This document shows positions 1-6,918 of a stretch of DNA of 64,000 bases, piece after piece. A model generated the notes under the pieces. It was not told the DNA's origin, made no database searches, and worked only from the letters and a program-made list of their open reading frames with translations. Location of the stretch: the NCBI GenBank assembly GCA_004293445.1, contig RDYP01000001.1, positions 1 to 64,000 on the forward strand, read 5' to 3'. Position numbers and translations under genes: made by a program. The DNA is from Verrucomicrobiota bacterium. Lineage in GTDB: Bacteria > Verrucomicrobiota > Verrucomicrobiia > Verrucomicrobiales > Akkermansiaceae. Every line of letters begins with the position of its first letter. The stretch's first letter is position 1.

Positions 1-1
1 A

Positions 2-1039
2 CGGATGGAGACCACTCAGATCTACACCCATGTCCACATCGACGCCCTGAGCGAGGTGCACGCCCGGACTCATCCCCACGGCCGCCTCGATGGTCGCCAC
101 GACCTCTACGGACAGCTCCCATCCCCGGCACCCCCCTGTGAGGAGACCGCGGAAAATCCTTCCCCTGATCCCGGGAATCCGGTAGCGGAGCACAACATGG
201 TGCTTACCAGTCCGTCATCCATCCAAGTTCCGCAGCGTCCCGCCTGCGACGGACGGAGTTCCGTGGACAGCCCGCCTGACGACGATCCGCCTGAAGGAGG
301 AGTGGCAGTCCAAGGCTCCACGCCCCCGCCCAAAGGTGGTCCGATGGGAGCGAAAGAGGCTCCGATCCGTGGTGAAGCTGGTTCAAAGGGTGTCGATTTT
401 CAACGACTTACGCCGCATGTGGCCTATTACGGTTACCGGTATTACGACCCGACAACAGGGCGGTGGCCGAGCAGGGATCCGATTTGGGAAGAGGGCGGAG
501 TGAACCTCTACGGATTCGTGGGGAATGACGGTGTGAATAAAATGGACCATCTTGGTCAGGGAGTTTTTGGAGAGTGGACCAAGGAGGATTCCTGTCGCGT
601 TGTTGATGAGTGGCACAAGAACCAAATGAAGGACACTGATTGGCTCGATGATGTCTTTGACTGCCCAGAAAAATTATGCAAGGGCGAAGATGGTGAAATT
701 GTTCCTTGTAAGGGCGATGATTGGAGTGATCCAGAACTTGCCAGCCAGAAATTTCATCCCGGTGCATCCCATTGCATGCGAAGCAAGGGCAAAGGCTCGG
801 GACAGCAGTGTTGCTACGACGGAGATGGAAATCTTATTAAAGATGGAGGAGGAGCTGGAACACCCGACCGTGTTTCACCGAACGGGCTGGGCGGGGTTAT
901 AGGGCACTATATTTCGGATGTTGATGTTTATAGTTTCGCAAAGCACTGCGGCGAAAACGGTCTCAAGAAGTACCGTGAAGCGCGCCCGCCCTCCCAGGGA
1001 GGCGGGCAATGCGACTGTCCATGTGAGGAGGGCAAATAA
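2..1039 (+). CDS. Chimeric ORF: tyrosine-recombinase 3' end fused to RHS tip with AMOP-like C-terminus (5' partial)
   Basis: The frame is open at the left edge, so the protein starts outside the window; residue numbers here count from the ATG at 5. Residues 1-28 match the end of IntI/XerD-type tyrosine recombinases: IYTHV with the candidate catalytic Tyr at residue 7, then [12 protein letters not shown] Pro-rich linker ([10 protein letters not shown]) follows. Residues about 139-187 are an RHS core tip ([34 protein letters not shown]) without any upstream YD repeats. Residues about 219-342 are Cys-rich ([33 protein letters not shown]) and resemble the AMOP domain of animal MUC4/SUSD2. RHS C-termini are often toxins or effectors, but no catalytic motif is visible here. 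The AMOP half has lower GC than the housekeeping genes, suggesting transfer. The fusion may be a recombination scar rather than one functional protein. Confidence 0.75.
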   Translation, partial: RMETTQIYTHVHIDALSEVHARTHPHGRLDGRHDLYGQLPSPAPPCEETAENPSPDPGNPVAEHNMVLTSPSSIQVPQRPACDGRSSVDSPPDDDPPEGGVAVQGSTPPPKGGPMGAKEAPIRGEAGSKGVDFQRLTPHVAYYGYRYYDPTTGRWPSRDPIWEEGGVNLYGFVGNDGVNKMDHLGQGVFGEWTKEDSCRVVDEWHKNQMKDTDWLDDVFDCPEKLCKGEDGEIVPCKGDDWSDPELASQKFHPGASHCMRSKGKGSGQQCCYDGDGNLIKDGGGAGTPDRVSPNGLGGVIGHYISDVDVYSFAKHCGENGLKKYREARPPSQGGGQCDCPCEEGK

Positions 1040-1389
1040 TGATTTCAAGAAGGTCGACGTTGTTGATTTTGAGTCTTTCTTTTTGCGGGTGCGGTGCGGT
1101 TGACCAGCAGCAATATAAAAAGCATCTTAGGGAGATTGAGTCGGTTGCGACTCCTGGAAGGAATATTCACGCAGTGAAATCTGATTTGGAAAGGAAGGGG
1201 TATGAGGTTTCGGATCCTTATGATCCAACCAAGCTCGGTAAAGCGCTTTGGATGAATGTTCACTACGGAAGCACCCCTGGATTCGCGGATGGTGTCCTGT
1301 ATGCGATCGGGCTCCCTGACAATGGCCCGCCGGGATCCGTTGTTATTGAGGCTGACAACAACGGCGTGACAAGTAAGCAAGCACGCTGA
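1039..1389 (+). CDS. Small secreted lipoprotein coupled to the RHS tip gene (possible partner or immunity protein)
   Basis: A 116-residue protein of unknown family. The N-terminus has Arg-Arg followed by a hydrophobic stretch and FCGCG, a plausible though imperfect lipobox, so it is likely exported and lipid-anchored. The mature part is short, with KKHLREIESV, GYEVSDPYDP and a C-terminal VVIEADNNG, and shows no motif I recognise. Its ATG overlaps the stop of the upstream RHS gene (TAATG), so the two are probably translationally coupled. RHS and other polymorphic effectors are usually followed directly by a small immunity gene, which makes that role the natural guess. It is inference from position only. 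Confidence 0.65.
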   Translation: MISRRSTLLILSLSFCGCGAVDQQQYKKHLREIESVATPGRNIHAVKSDLERKGYEVSDPYDPTKLGKALWMNVHYGSTPGFADGVLYAIGLPDNGPPGSVVIEADNNGVTSKQAR

Positions 1390-1505
1390 GAAGTCAGGAT
1401 CTAATCCTTTGATTTGGCGAATAATATAGAAGCAAATGTAAGCTTCCCCTCGCGTGGGATAGTTTGAAATCATAGTCTCCGGGTCGGGATCACAGAACCG
1501 AACCG

Positions 1506-1643
1506 ATGAAAAAGAGCCGATTCACCGAGAGCCAGATCGTGGCGATCCTCAAGGAAGTCGACAGCGGCCTGAAGGTTGCCGACTTGTGCCGCAAGCACGT
1601 AAGCGTGGTCCCTACCGCCTCCCGGTCTTTCTCCGCTGCATAG
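1506..1643 (+). pseudogene. IS3-family transposase OrfA remnant (45 codons)
   Basis: An ATG opens a frame reading MKKSRFTESQIVAILKEV, then GLKVADLCRKH. This is the N-terminal helix-turn-helix start of IS3-family OrfA transposases, normally about 90 residues. After RKH the similarity ends and 14 unrelated codons lead to a TAG. No OrfB or right end is visible, so this is a truncated left end of an insertion sequence and not a working element. It sits between the RHS-tip pair and the small phage-like genes, which fits a strip built by repeated insertion and deletion. Confidence 0.75.
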
Positions 1644-1761
1644 CGTAGCGTTGATAGCGTGGCGTCGTATGAATGCTACGCACAACTCCCTTTTGAAGTT
1701 CGACCGGCGCGGACTCCGCGACCTCGTTCCAGTTGAGCAGCTGGCCGCGCTGGTCGCGGCA

Positions 1762-1953
1762 TCAGCTTTTGAAGCTCTGGTTTGGCTTCCCGTCGTCGAG
1801 CAGGTCGCCGATGCGGTTCACGCTGTCCTTGAGGATCGAGGCGGCGGCGAAGACGATCACGCCGATCTTCGGGTCGATGAAGGGGATGACGTTCAGGGCG
1901 GAAACGAATCCGGCGAGTTTTCCGGCGAAGCTGAGATATTTGAGCGCTTTCAT
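1762..1953 (-). CDS. Small hydrophobic phage-like protein
   Basis: A 63-residue protein with a hydrophobic N-terminal half (SFAGKLAGFVSALNVIPFI) and a second apolar stretch (IGVIVFAAASIL), followed by a charged tail (DLLDDGKPNQSFKS). It may be a membrane or lysis-associated protein. It is the last of three closely spaced minus-strand small ORFs (2426 to 1762). Their size and spacing look like the lysis end of a prophage, but no terminase, capsid or integrase gene is near. Function unknown. It could also be a remnant. Confidence 0.45.
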   Translation of the reverse strand: MKALKYLSFAGKLAGFVSALNVIPFIDPKIGVIVFAAASILKDSVNRIGDLLDDGKPNQSFKS

Positions 1954-1971
1954 GGCTCCCGGGCGGTGGTG

Positions 1972-2160
1972 TCAACGTCGCCGCAGTTTCTTGACCATGC
2001 TTATCAGGGACATGAGGCCGACCAGCAGGCCGACGACGAGGGACGAGACGCGCAGGGTCCACTCGATCTGCTCTTGGAGCGAGGTGATCACGCCCAGCAC
2101 CGGCGAGGCGATGCCGACGATGGCCTTGGAAAAGTAGTCGAGATCGATGGGTTGGCGCAT
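1972..2160 (-). CDS. Holin-like small membrane protein
   Basis: A 62-residue protein starting MRQPIDLDYFSKAIVG, with one strong transmembrane segment near the C-terminus (VSSLVVGLLVGLMSLISMV) and a basic tail KKLRRR. The layout (short, one membrane helix, basic C-terminus) is common in small phage holin or spanin-like proteins, but no family motif is recognised. It lies 17 bases after its upstream neighbour and 18 bases before the next small gene, consistent with a mini-operon. Confidence 0.45.
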   Translation of the reverse strand: MRQPIDLDYFSKAIVGIASPVLGVITSLQEQIEWTLRVSSLVVGLLVGLMSLISMVKKLRRR

Positions 2161-2177
2161 GGTCTAGGAGGCTGGTG

Positions 2178-2426
2178 TCAATCGCCGTGCTTGAGTTGGT
2201 CCCAGAGGGCTTTGTAGTAGGCCCCGTAGGCGAGCATCAGGCGCGTGAACTCGCCGGTGCTGAGGGTGTGGGGCTTGCCGTCGATGTCGGCGATGGTCTG
2301 CTGGGTGGCGTCGATTCGGCAGCCAATTCCTCCTTCGCCAATCCCTAACAGAACGATGCGACTTGTGTGATCCTTATATGCGCTGAGAACGTGCGCCTTG
2401 ATTGCGCGACCATCGATGCCTGCCAT
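2178..2426 (-). CDS. Small hypothetical protein, first of the phage-like trio
   Basis: An 82-residue soluble protein (MAGIDGRAIKAHVLSAYKD ... LAYGAYYKALWDQLKHGD) of unknown function. It contains a DIDGKPHTLSTGEFTRLM segment and no cysteine pair or membrane helix. It begins the three-gene minus-strand run that continues with two hydrophobic miniproteins. It lies just beyond the 3' end of pheA, so it marks the border between the accessory strip and the housekeeping block. Confidence 0.45.
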   Translation of the reverse strand: MAGIDGRAIKAHVLSAYKDHTSRIVLLGIGEGGIGCRIDATQQTIADIDGKPHTLSTGEFTRLMLAYGAYYKALWDQLKHGD

Positions 2427-2517
2427 GAGGCCAACGCGTAACGTGACTGAGCGGCGTGGCGGGAAATGGGGTAGCCATCAAAACCCACCGGGCCCATTTT
2501 GTGGGTGAGGCCGGGCT

Positions 2518-3588
2518 TTATTCCGATGCGTCGGGGTAGGATCCGAGCAGTTTTACCATCGAGCAGTGTTTCTCTAGTTCCTCGATTGCATCGCGCAGTG
2601 CAGGGTCGTCGCAGTGGCCTGAGAGATCGACGTAGAAGATGTATTCCCAGTCTTTGCGTTTGGAAGGGCGGGATTCGATCTTCGACATGTTGATTTCGAA
2701 GTGATCGAAGGCCTGCAAGGCGCGGACGAGGGAACCGGGTCGATCGTGAATGGCGAACAGGATGGAGGTGCGATCTTTCCCGGTCGGCGGGCAGGTTTTC
2801 TCGCCGATGACCAGAAAGCGGGTGGTGTTGGTTGCCCGGTCTTGGATGGATTCTTCCAAGAGCGTTAGTTCGTAAATCTCCGCGGCAAGAGGGCTTCCAA
2901 TGGCCGCTGCCCCTTGGTTGGCGTTTTCCTTGGCGAGTTGAGCGGCGCGAGTGGTCGAGGAGACCTCCACGAGGTCGGCGTGGGGAAAGTTTTTGAGGAT
3001 CCAAGCACGGCATTGGCCGAGTGCTTGGGGGTGGGAATAGAGCGTTTTGATTTCCTCGCGCGGGATCGCCGCCATGAGGCAGTTTTCGATGCGCAGGAGA
3101 ATCTGGGCGCAGATTTGGAGGGGAGAGTCGACGAAGAGATCGAGAGTGTGGGAGACCGCGCCTTCGGTGGAGTTTTCAATTGGCACGACTCCGTAGTCTG
3201 CCCGGCGGCGGGCGACCTGGTCGAAGACTTCGGTGAAATTCGGAAGTGGCGAGTAGGCGACCGAGTGGCCGAATTTCTTGATAGCAGCTTGATGAGTCCA
3301 GGAGCCTTCGGGGCCGAGGTAGGCGATCTTGAGGTCGTCCTCGAGGGCCAACGCCGCGGACATGATTTCCCGGTAAATGGCGCGGATGGATTTTTCGGGC
3401 AATCGGCCTCGATTGCGGTCGATGAGCCGGCGGAGCAGGGCTTCTTCACGCTCCGGAGCGTAAATTTGCAGGCCATCGCGTTTCTTCACCTCGCCGACCT
3501 GATGAACGAGATCGGCACGGGCTGAAAGAAGGTCGAGCAGCTGGCCATCGACGTTGTCGATGTGCTTGCGGATGTCGTCGAGATTCAT
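2518..3588 (-). CDS. pheA: Bifunctional chorismate mutase / prephenate dehydratase
   Basis: Catalyses chorismate to prephenate and prephenate to phenylpyruvate in phenylalanine synthesis (cytosol). Residues 1-85 form an AroQ-type mutase helix bundle (MNLDDIRKHIDNVDGQLLDL, with Arg and Glu in YAPEREEALLRR). Residues about 87-265 are prephenate dehydratase: the AYLGPEGSWTHQAA start, ENSTEGAVSHTLDLF and the signature TTRFLVIG at about 255. Residues about 275-350 are an ACT regulatory domain with RPGSL and ESRP, predicting feedback control by phenylalanine. The 356-residue length is typical of the bifunctional P-protein. It is transcribed in the same direction as scpB, 41 bases downstream of it. 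Confidence 0.96.
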   Translation of the reverse strand: MNLDDIRKHIDNVDGQLLDLLSARADLVHQVGEVKKRDGLQIYAPEREEALLRRLIDRNRGRLPEKSIRAIYREIMSAALALEDDLKIAYLGPEGSWTHQAAIKKFGHSVAYSPLPNFTEVFDQVARRRADYGVVPIENSTEGAVSHTLDLFVDSPLQICAQILLRIENCLMAAIPREEIKTLYSHPQALGQCRAWILKNFPHADLVEVSSTTRAAQLAKENANQGAAAIGSPLAAEIYELTLLEESIQDRATNTTRFLVIGEKTCPPTGKDRTSILFAIHDRPGSLVRALQAFDHFEINMSKIESRPSKRKDWEYIFYVDLSGHCDDPALRDAIEELEKHCSMVKLLGSYPDASE

Positions 3589-3629
3589 GGAGCGGCAGGG
3601 AGAAAAATGAGAGCTGCTGGATGGGAAAA

Positions 3630-4352
3630 CTAGGCGTTTTCCGAAGGTCCGGAAGCGCTGTCAGTGCGGTTGTGAAGCGCACTCAGGGCAAGTTGCTCCT
3701 CGGCGGCTGGGGCGGTGGGGCTCTCAGATGCCGCCTCGGGGAGCTTCACTCGGCGCAGTTCGTTTGCGTTCGGTAGGTCGTCGATGCTGCGGATGCCGAA
3801 GTGCTCGTAAAAAAGCTCGGTGGTTTCGTAGAGGAGCGGGCGACCTGGTAGTTCGGCGCGGCCGCCGATACGCACGAGCTCGCGGTCGAGGAGCTTTTGC
3901 AGCATGCCATCGCAGGCAACGCCGCGGACGGCTTCGATGGCGGCCTTGGTGATCGGCTGCCGATAGGCGATGATCGCGAGCGTTTCCATGGCGGGACCGC
4001 TCAGGCGCTCGGGCTTGCGGCCGGGGAAAAGATGGCGAACGAAGTCGCCGTATTGTGGGCGGGTGAAGAGTTTCCAGCCCTTTGCGCGTTCCAGCAGCAG
4101 GAAGGCTCGGCCGCTGGTTTCATAGTCGTGGTTGAGTTTGGCGATCGCCGCGATCACTTGATCGGAGGAAAGGGTTGCGATGCCGGTGAGCCACTCTGGG
4201 AGTTCGGCGGGGCTTTCGCCCTCCTCGATCTTTCGTGCGCGGGAATCCTCCGCTTCGGCAGCGCGAGCGCGGATCAGACGGGCGATCTCCTCTGCGGGCA
4301 AGGGTTCGTCCGAGCTGGTCAGGAGGGCTTCGACAATCGAGGGCAGTTCCAT
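3630..4352 (-). CDS. scpB: Segregation and condensation protein B
   Basis: ScpB is the winged-helix kleisin partner that works with ScpA and Smc in chromosome condensation and segregation. About 240 residues. The start MELPSIVEALL at 4352 is preferred over an in-frame ATG 13 codons upstream, because family members begin right at this helix. Diagnostic features are LEALL-type N-terminus, WKLFTRPQYGDFVRHLF, then LSGPAMETLAIIAYRQPITK and IEAVRGVACDGMLQKLLDREL, where the second winged helix carries the RGV motif. The Glu/Pro/Ala-rich tail after residue 215 is disordered. No scpA or smc is adjacent. pheA follows. Confidence 0.95.
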   Translation of the reverse strand: MELPSIVEALLTSSDEPLPAEEIARLIRARAAEAEDSRARKIEEGESPAELPEWLTGIATLSSDQVIAAIAKLNHDYETSGRAFLLLERAKGWKLFTRPQYGDFVRHLFPGRKPERLSGPAMETLAIIAYRQPITKAAIEAVRGVACDGMLQKLLDRELVRIGGRAELPGRPLLYETTELFYEHFGIRSIDDLPNANELRRVKLPEAASESPTAPAAEEQLALSALHNRTDSASGPSENA

Positions 4353-4573
4353 GGCGGGCCGCGAGCTTAGAGAAGCGGTGAGGCATTTCAAGCGTGCCGA
4401 CTGCGGGCGTGGTCCAGCGTGCTTCTTGGTGGGTTTGGCGACCTTGGTTTCAGGTCGATGAAGTCTGAAATTTCAACTTGCAGGGCTAGCAGCTAAGGGC
4501 TATCGGAGCGGGCCTTGCTCGACGAGATTGCGCTCGCTGAGCCTGCTCTGAAGATTTTACGATTTTACCGATC

Positions 4574-5518
4574 ATGCCTGATAAAAAGCAAACGGCGAAG
4601 AAGGCGGCTCCCGCCAAGTCTGACGGCAAGCGTGCTGGCAAGCCGGTGGCAAAGGCCCCCGCAAAGCCTGCTGCGAAAGCCCCCGCAAAGCCTGCTGCGA
4701 AAGCCCCCGCAAAGCCTGCTGCGAAAGCCCCCGCAAAGCCTGCTGTGAAAGCTCCCGCAAAGCCTGCTGCGAAAGCCCCCGCAAAGCCTGCTGTGAAAGC
4801 CCCCGCAAAGCCTGCTGTGAAAGCTCCCGCGAAGCCTGCTGCGAAAGCTCCCGCAAAGCCTGCTGCGAAAGTTCCCACAAAGCCTGCTGCGAAGGCCCCC
4901 GCGAAGCCCGAGGTTAAAGTTCCCGCGAAGCCCGAGGTTAAAGTTCCCGCCAAGAGTCTACTCAAGTCCACGGCCAAGGCGGTGAGCAAGACGCCGGATA
5001 CCTCTGAGGATAAAGAAGTGTTCGTGGTAAAGGTTCCCGCGGGCCCGGTGAAGGTCAGTGGTTTTGCTTTGAAGCAGCGCCAGCGTCTTCTGGATCTTCG
5101 GGACGAATTGTTGGATGCGATGTCAGGAATGACTGGTGAGATCCGAAATGCACCCGAAGGCAGTGAGGCTTCTGGTAGTGGGATGCACCAGGGCGATGCC
5201 GGTAGCGATGCTTACGATCGCGATTTTGCCCTGAGTGTGCTGGCGAAGGAGCAGGATGCACTTTACGAGATCGAGCAGGCATTGCGTCGGATCGATCGCG
5301 GTGTTTATGGCGTTTGTGAGATGTCCGGTAAGAGCATCCCCCACGCCCGACTCGAGGCTATCCCCTTTGCCCGCTTGACCGTTGAGTGTCAGGCTCAATG
5401 GGAGAAAGAATACGGTAATCGTCGTTTCCGTCCCTCAAACGAAGTGGGCTTTGCGGGTGGTCATTATTCGGATGATGAAGATTCCGAAACGGTTTCTCTT
5501 GACGAGGACGACGACTGA
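4574..5518 (+). CDS. DksA/TraR-like protein with long histone-H1-like Lys/Ala/Pro N-terminal tail
   Basis: A 314-residue two-part protein. Residues 1-135 are almost only Lys, Ala, Pro and Val, with 13 head-to-tail octads of the type KPAAKAPA (residues 23-126). This resembles bacterial histone-H1-like or AlgP tails, which bind DNA nonspecifically. Residues about 160-300 resemble the DksA/TraR family: a coiled coil, then RGVYGVCEMSGKSIPHARLE and TVECQAQWEKEY. The C4 zinc finger is degenerate, with only two of the four expected cysteines. DksA-type proteins bind the RNA polymerase secondary channel; here a chromatin-linked role is equally possible. It heads the run toward rpmG, rpsR and folE2 on the same strand. 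Confidence 0.85.
   Translation: MPDKKQTAKKAAPAKSDGKRAGKPVAKAPAKPAAKAPAKPAAKAPAKPAAKAPAKPAVKAPAKPAAKAPAKPAVKAPAKPAVKAPAKPAAKAPAKPAAKVPTKPAAKAPAKPEVKVPAKPEVKVPAKSLLKSTAKAVSKTPDTSEDKEVFVVKVPAGPVKVSGFALKQRQRLLDLRDELLDAMSGMTGEIRNAPEGSEASGSGMHQGDAGSDAYDRDFALSVLAKEQDALYEIEQALRRIDRGVYGVCEMSGKSIPHARLEAIPFARLTVECQAQWEKEYGNRRFRPSNEVGFAGGHYSDDEDSETVSLDEDDD
4640..4951 (+). repeat. Tandem 24-bp coding repeat (13 copies) encoding KPAxKAPA octads
   Basis: In-frame tandem repeats with unit near gcgaaagcccccgcaaagcc plus tgct. Copies differ mainly at Ala/Val codons (gcg/gtg) and at ccc/ctc third-base positions. The last copies diverge to KPEVKVPA. The high nucleotide identity between inner copies suggests recent expansion by slippage or unequal recombination, so copy number probably varies between strains. 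It lies wholly inside the DksA-like gene. Confidence 0.95.
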
Positions 5519-5547
5519 ATTAGTCTCCGCCCCCCAAGTTCCCGTTT

Positions 5548-5721
5548 ATGCCACGCGACATTATTACTCTTGAGTGCACGGAAGCCCGTGCGGAGGGCAA
5601 GCCTCCATCCCGCTACGTGACCACGCGCAATAAAAAGAGCCTGCGCACTCCGGGTCGTCTGGAGAAGGTGAAATTCAATCCTTCCCTTCAGCGCCGCACG
5701 ATTCACCGCGAACTCCGCTAA
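5548..5721 (+). CDS. rpmG: 50S ribosomal protein L33 (zinc-free type)
   Basis: A 57-residue protein beginning [13 protein letters not shown], followed by [10 protein letters not shown] and [13 protein letters not shown], the classic L33 pattern. It contains a single cysteine and lacks both CxxC pairs of the zinc-binding form, so it is the C-minus paralogue type. It lies 29 bases after the DksA-like gene and 6 bases before rpsR, so it is probably cotranscribed with them. No clear Shine-Dalgarno sequence precedes the ATG (upstream bases are ccaagttcccgttt). Confidence 0.93.
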   Translation: MPRDIITLECTEARAEGKPPSRYVTTRNKKSLRTPGRLEKVKFNPSLQRRTIHRELR

Positions 5722-5727
5722 TTTCCC

Positions 5728-5970
5728 ATGCCTGAACCGAAGACCGTCGAACGCCGGATTGCCTTTCGCAAGTCGAACCGGAAAATGACCAGCCGCCGCC
5801 ACGATATCCCGGCGGATGGAGTCAATTACAAGAACCCTGATCTGCTTTCGAAGTTCACTTCGGAGACCGGCAAGATTCTGCCACGTCGTGTTACTGGCGT
5901 GTCGGCCAAGCTGCATCGCAAGATCACGAGGTCGATCAAGCGCTCTCGCGCCGTGAATCTGATGCCCTGA
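5728..5970 (+). CDS. rpsR: 30S ribosomal protein S18
   Basis: An 80-residue protein with the S18 core: [20 protein letters not shown], then [20 protein letters not shown]. It binds the 30S platform with S6. The N-terminal part ([19 protein letters not shown]) is basic and slightly longer than the minimal form, and no cysteines are present. It is the last gene before a strong intrinsic terminator, closing the unit that contains rpmG. Confidence 0.95.
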   Translation: MPEPKTVERRIAFRKSNRKMTSRRHDIPADGVNYKNPDLLSKFTSETGKILPRRVTGVSAKLHRKITRSIKRSRAVNLMP

Positions 5971-6004
5971 TCGGGGGCGGGTTCGAAGCAACGCTTTCCC
6001 GGAA

Positions 6005-6034
6005 GCCTGCCCGTTACCCGGGCGGGCTTTTTTT
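6005..6034 (+). terminator. Rho-independent terminator after rpsR
   Basis: A 9-bp stem gcctgcccg / cgggcgggc (one G-T pair) with loop ttacc is followed at once by seven T. It lies 34 bases after the rpsR stop. It also covers a possible TTG start for folE2 at 6033, which argues for the later ATG at 6051. Confidence 0.9.
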
Positions 6035-6050
6035 GTTCTCCACAACGGCG

Positions 6051-6842
6051 ATGAAGGAATTGAAGGATACTCAGAACGAGCGTGATGATCGGAATCTGGC
6101 GATCGATCGCGTTGGTGTCAAAGGACTGCGCTTTCCGGTGGAAGTGCGTGACAAAGATGCTTCGACCCAACGAACAGTTGCAACCGTGGCCCTAGCAGTT
6201 GATTTGCCGCATCACTACAAGGGGACTCACATGAGTCGTTTCGTCGAGGTATTGAACGCTCATGGTGGCTGTCTTGACGTGCGTTCGATGGCAAGTTTGC
6301 CAAGCGAGTTGTTGAAGCGCCTCGATGCGCGGAAGGCACATGTAGAATTTCAATTTCCGTTTTTCCGGGCCAAGGCTGCGCCAGTCACGGGGCAGGTCGG
6401 ATTGATGGATTATGAGGTGAGGTTCGAGGTTGAGGCTCAGGAAGGTGCTGCCTTGGATTTTATCGTCACGGTCATGGTTCCAGTGGCTACTTTGTGCCCC
6501 TGCTCCAAGCAAATCAGCGAGCGAGGCGCGCACAATCAGCGTGGGGTGGTGACTTACTCGGTGCGCTGCAAGGAGCCGGTATGGATCGAGGACCTGATCC
6601 AGTTGGTGGAGCGATCCGCAAGCTGCGAGCTTTACAGCTTGCTCAAGAGGCCGGACGAAAAGGCGGTGACTGAGCGAGCTTACGACAATCCGGTTTTCGT
6701 GGAGGATTTGGTGCGAAACGTTGCATCACGCTCCAACGCGCATGAGGACATCGTGTGGTACCGGGTCGAGGCTGAGAATTTCGAGTCGATTCACAATCAC
6801 AATGCCTACGCAGTGATTGAGAAGTCGCGGACGTCGCTATGA
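6051..6842 (+). CDS. folE2: GTP cyclohydrolase I, FolE2 (metal-flexible) type
   Basis: Converts GTP to dihydroneopterin triphosphate for folate and modified-base pathways. The 263-residue product has the FolE2 hallmarks: DLPHHYKGTHMSRFVE near the N-terminus, the catalytic-Cys segment PVATLCPCSKQISERGAHNQRG around residues 145-165, and the C-terminal AENFESIHNHNAYA. The ATG at 6051 is chosen because the upstream TTG lies in the T-run of the rpsR terminator. FolE2 enzymes can work with Mn or Fe and are often induced when zinc is scarce. Here the gene sits next to a C-minus L33 and a Cys-poor DksA-like protein. Confidence 0.95.
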   Translation: MKELKDTQNERDDRNLAIDRVGVKGLRFPVEVRDKDASTQRTVATVALAVDLPHHYKGTHMSRFVEVLNAHGGCLDVRSMASLPSELLKRLDARKAHVEFQFPFFRAKAAPVTGQVGLMDYEVRFEVEAQEGAALDFIVTVMVPVATLCPCSKQISERGAHNQRGVVTYSVRCKEPVWIEDLIQLVERSASCELYSLLKRPDEKAVTERAYDNPVFVEDLVRNVASRSNAHEDIVWYRVEAENFESIHNHNAYAVIEKSRTSL

Positions 6843-6918
6843 GCTCGGTGTCGAATGCTTCCGCGGACCGTAGCGCTTCCGTCATGCACGGTATGTGGTA
6901 TTCTTTGCCTCAAAAACG

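Noticed and set aside
4640-4951. Direct repeat array resembling a CRISPR
   Set aside because: Units are 24 bp with no spacers and code for an in-frame octad repeat.
4486-4989. Long minus-strand frame rich in FAGAFAAG repeats
   Set aside because: It is the antisense of the KPAxKAPA tandem repeat in the DksA-like gene and has no homology of its own.
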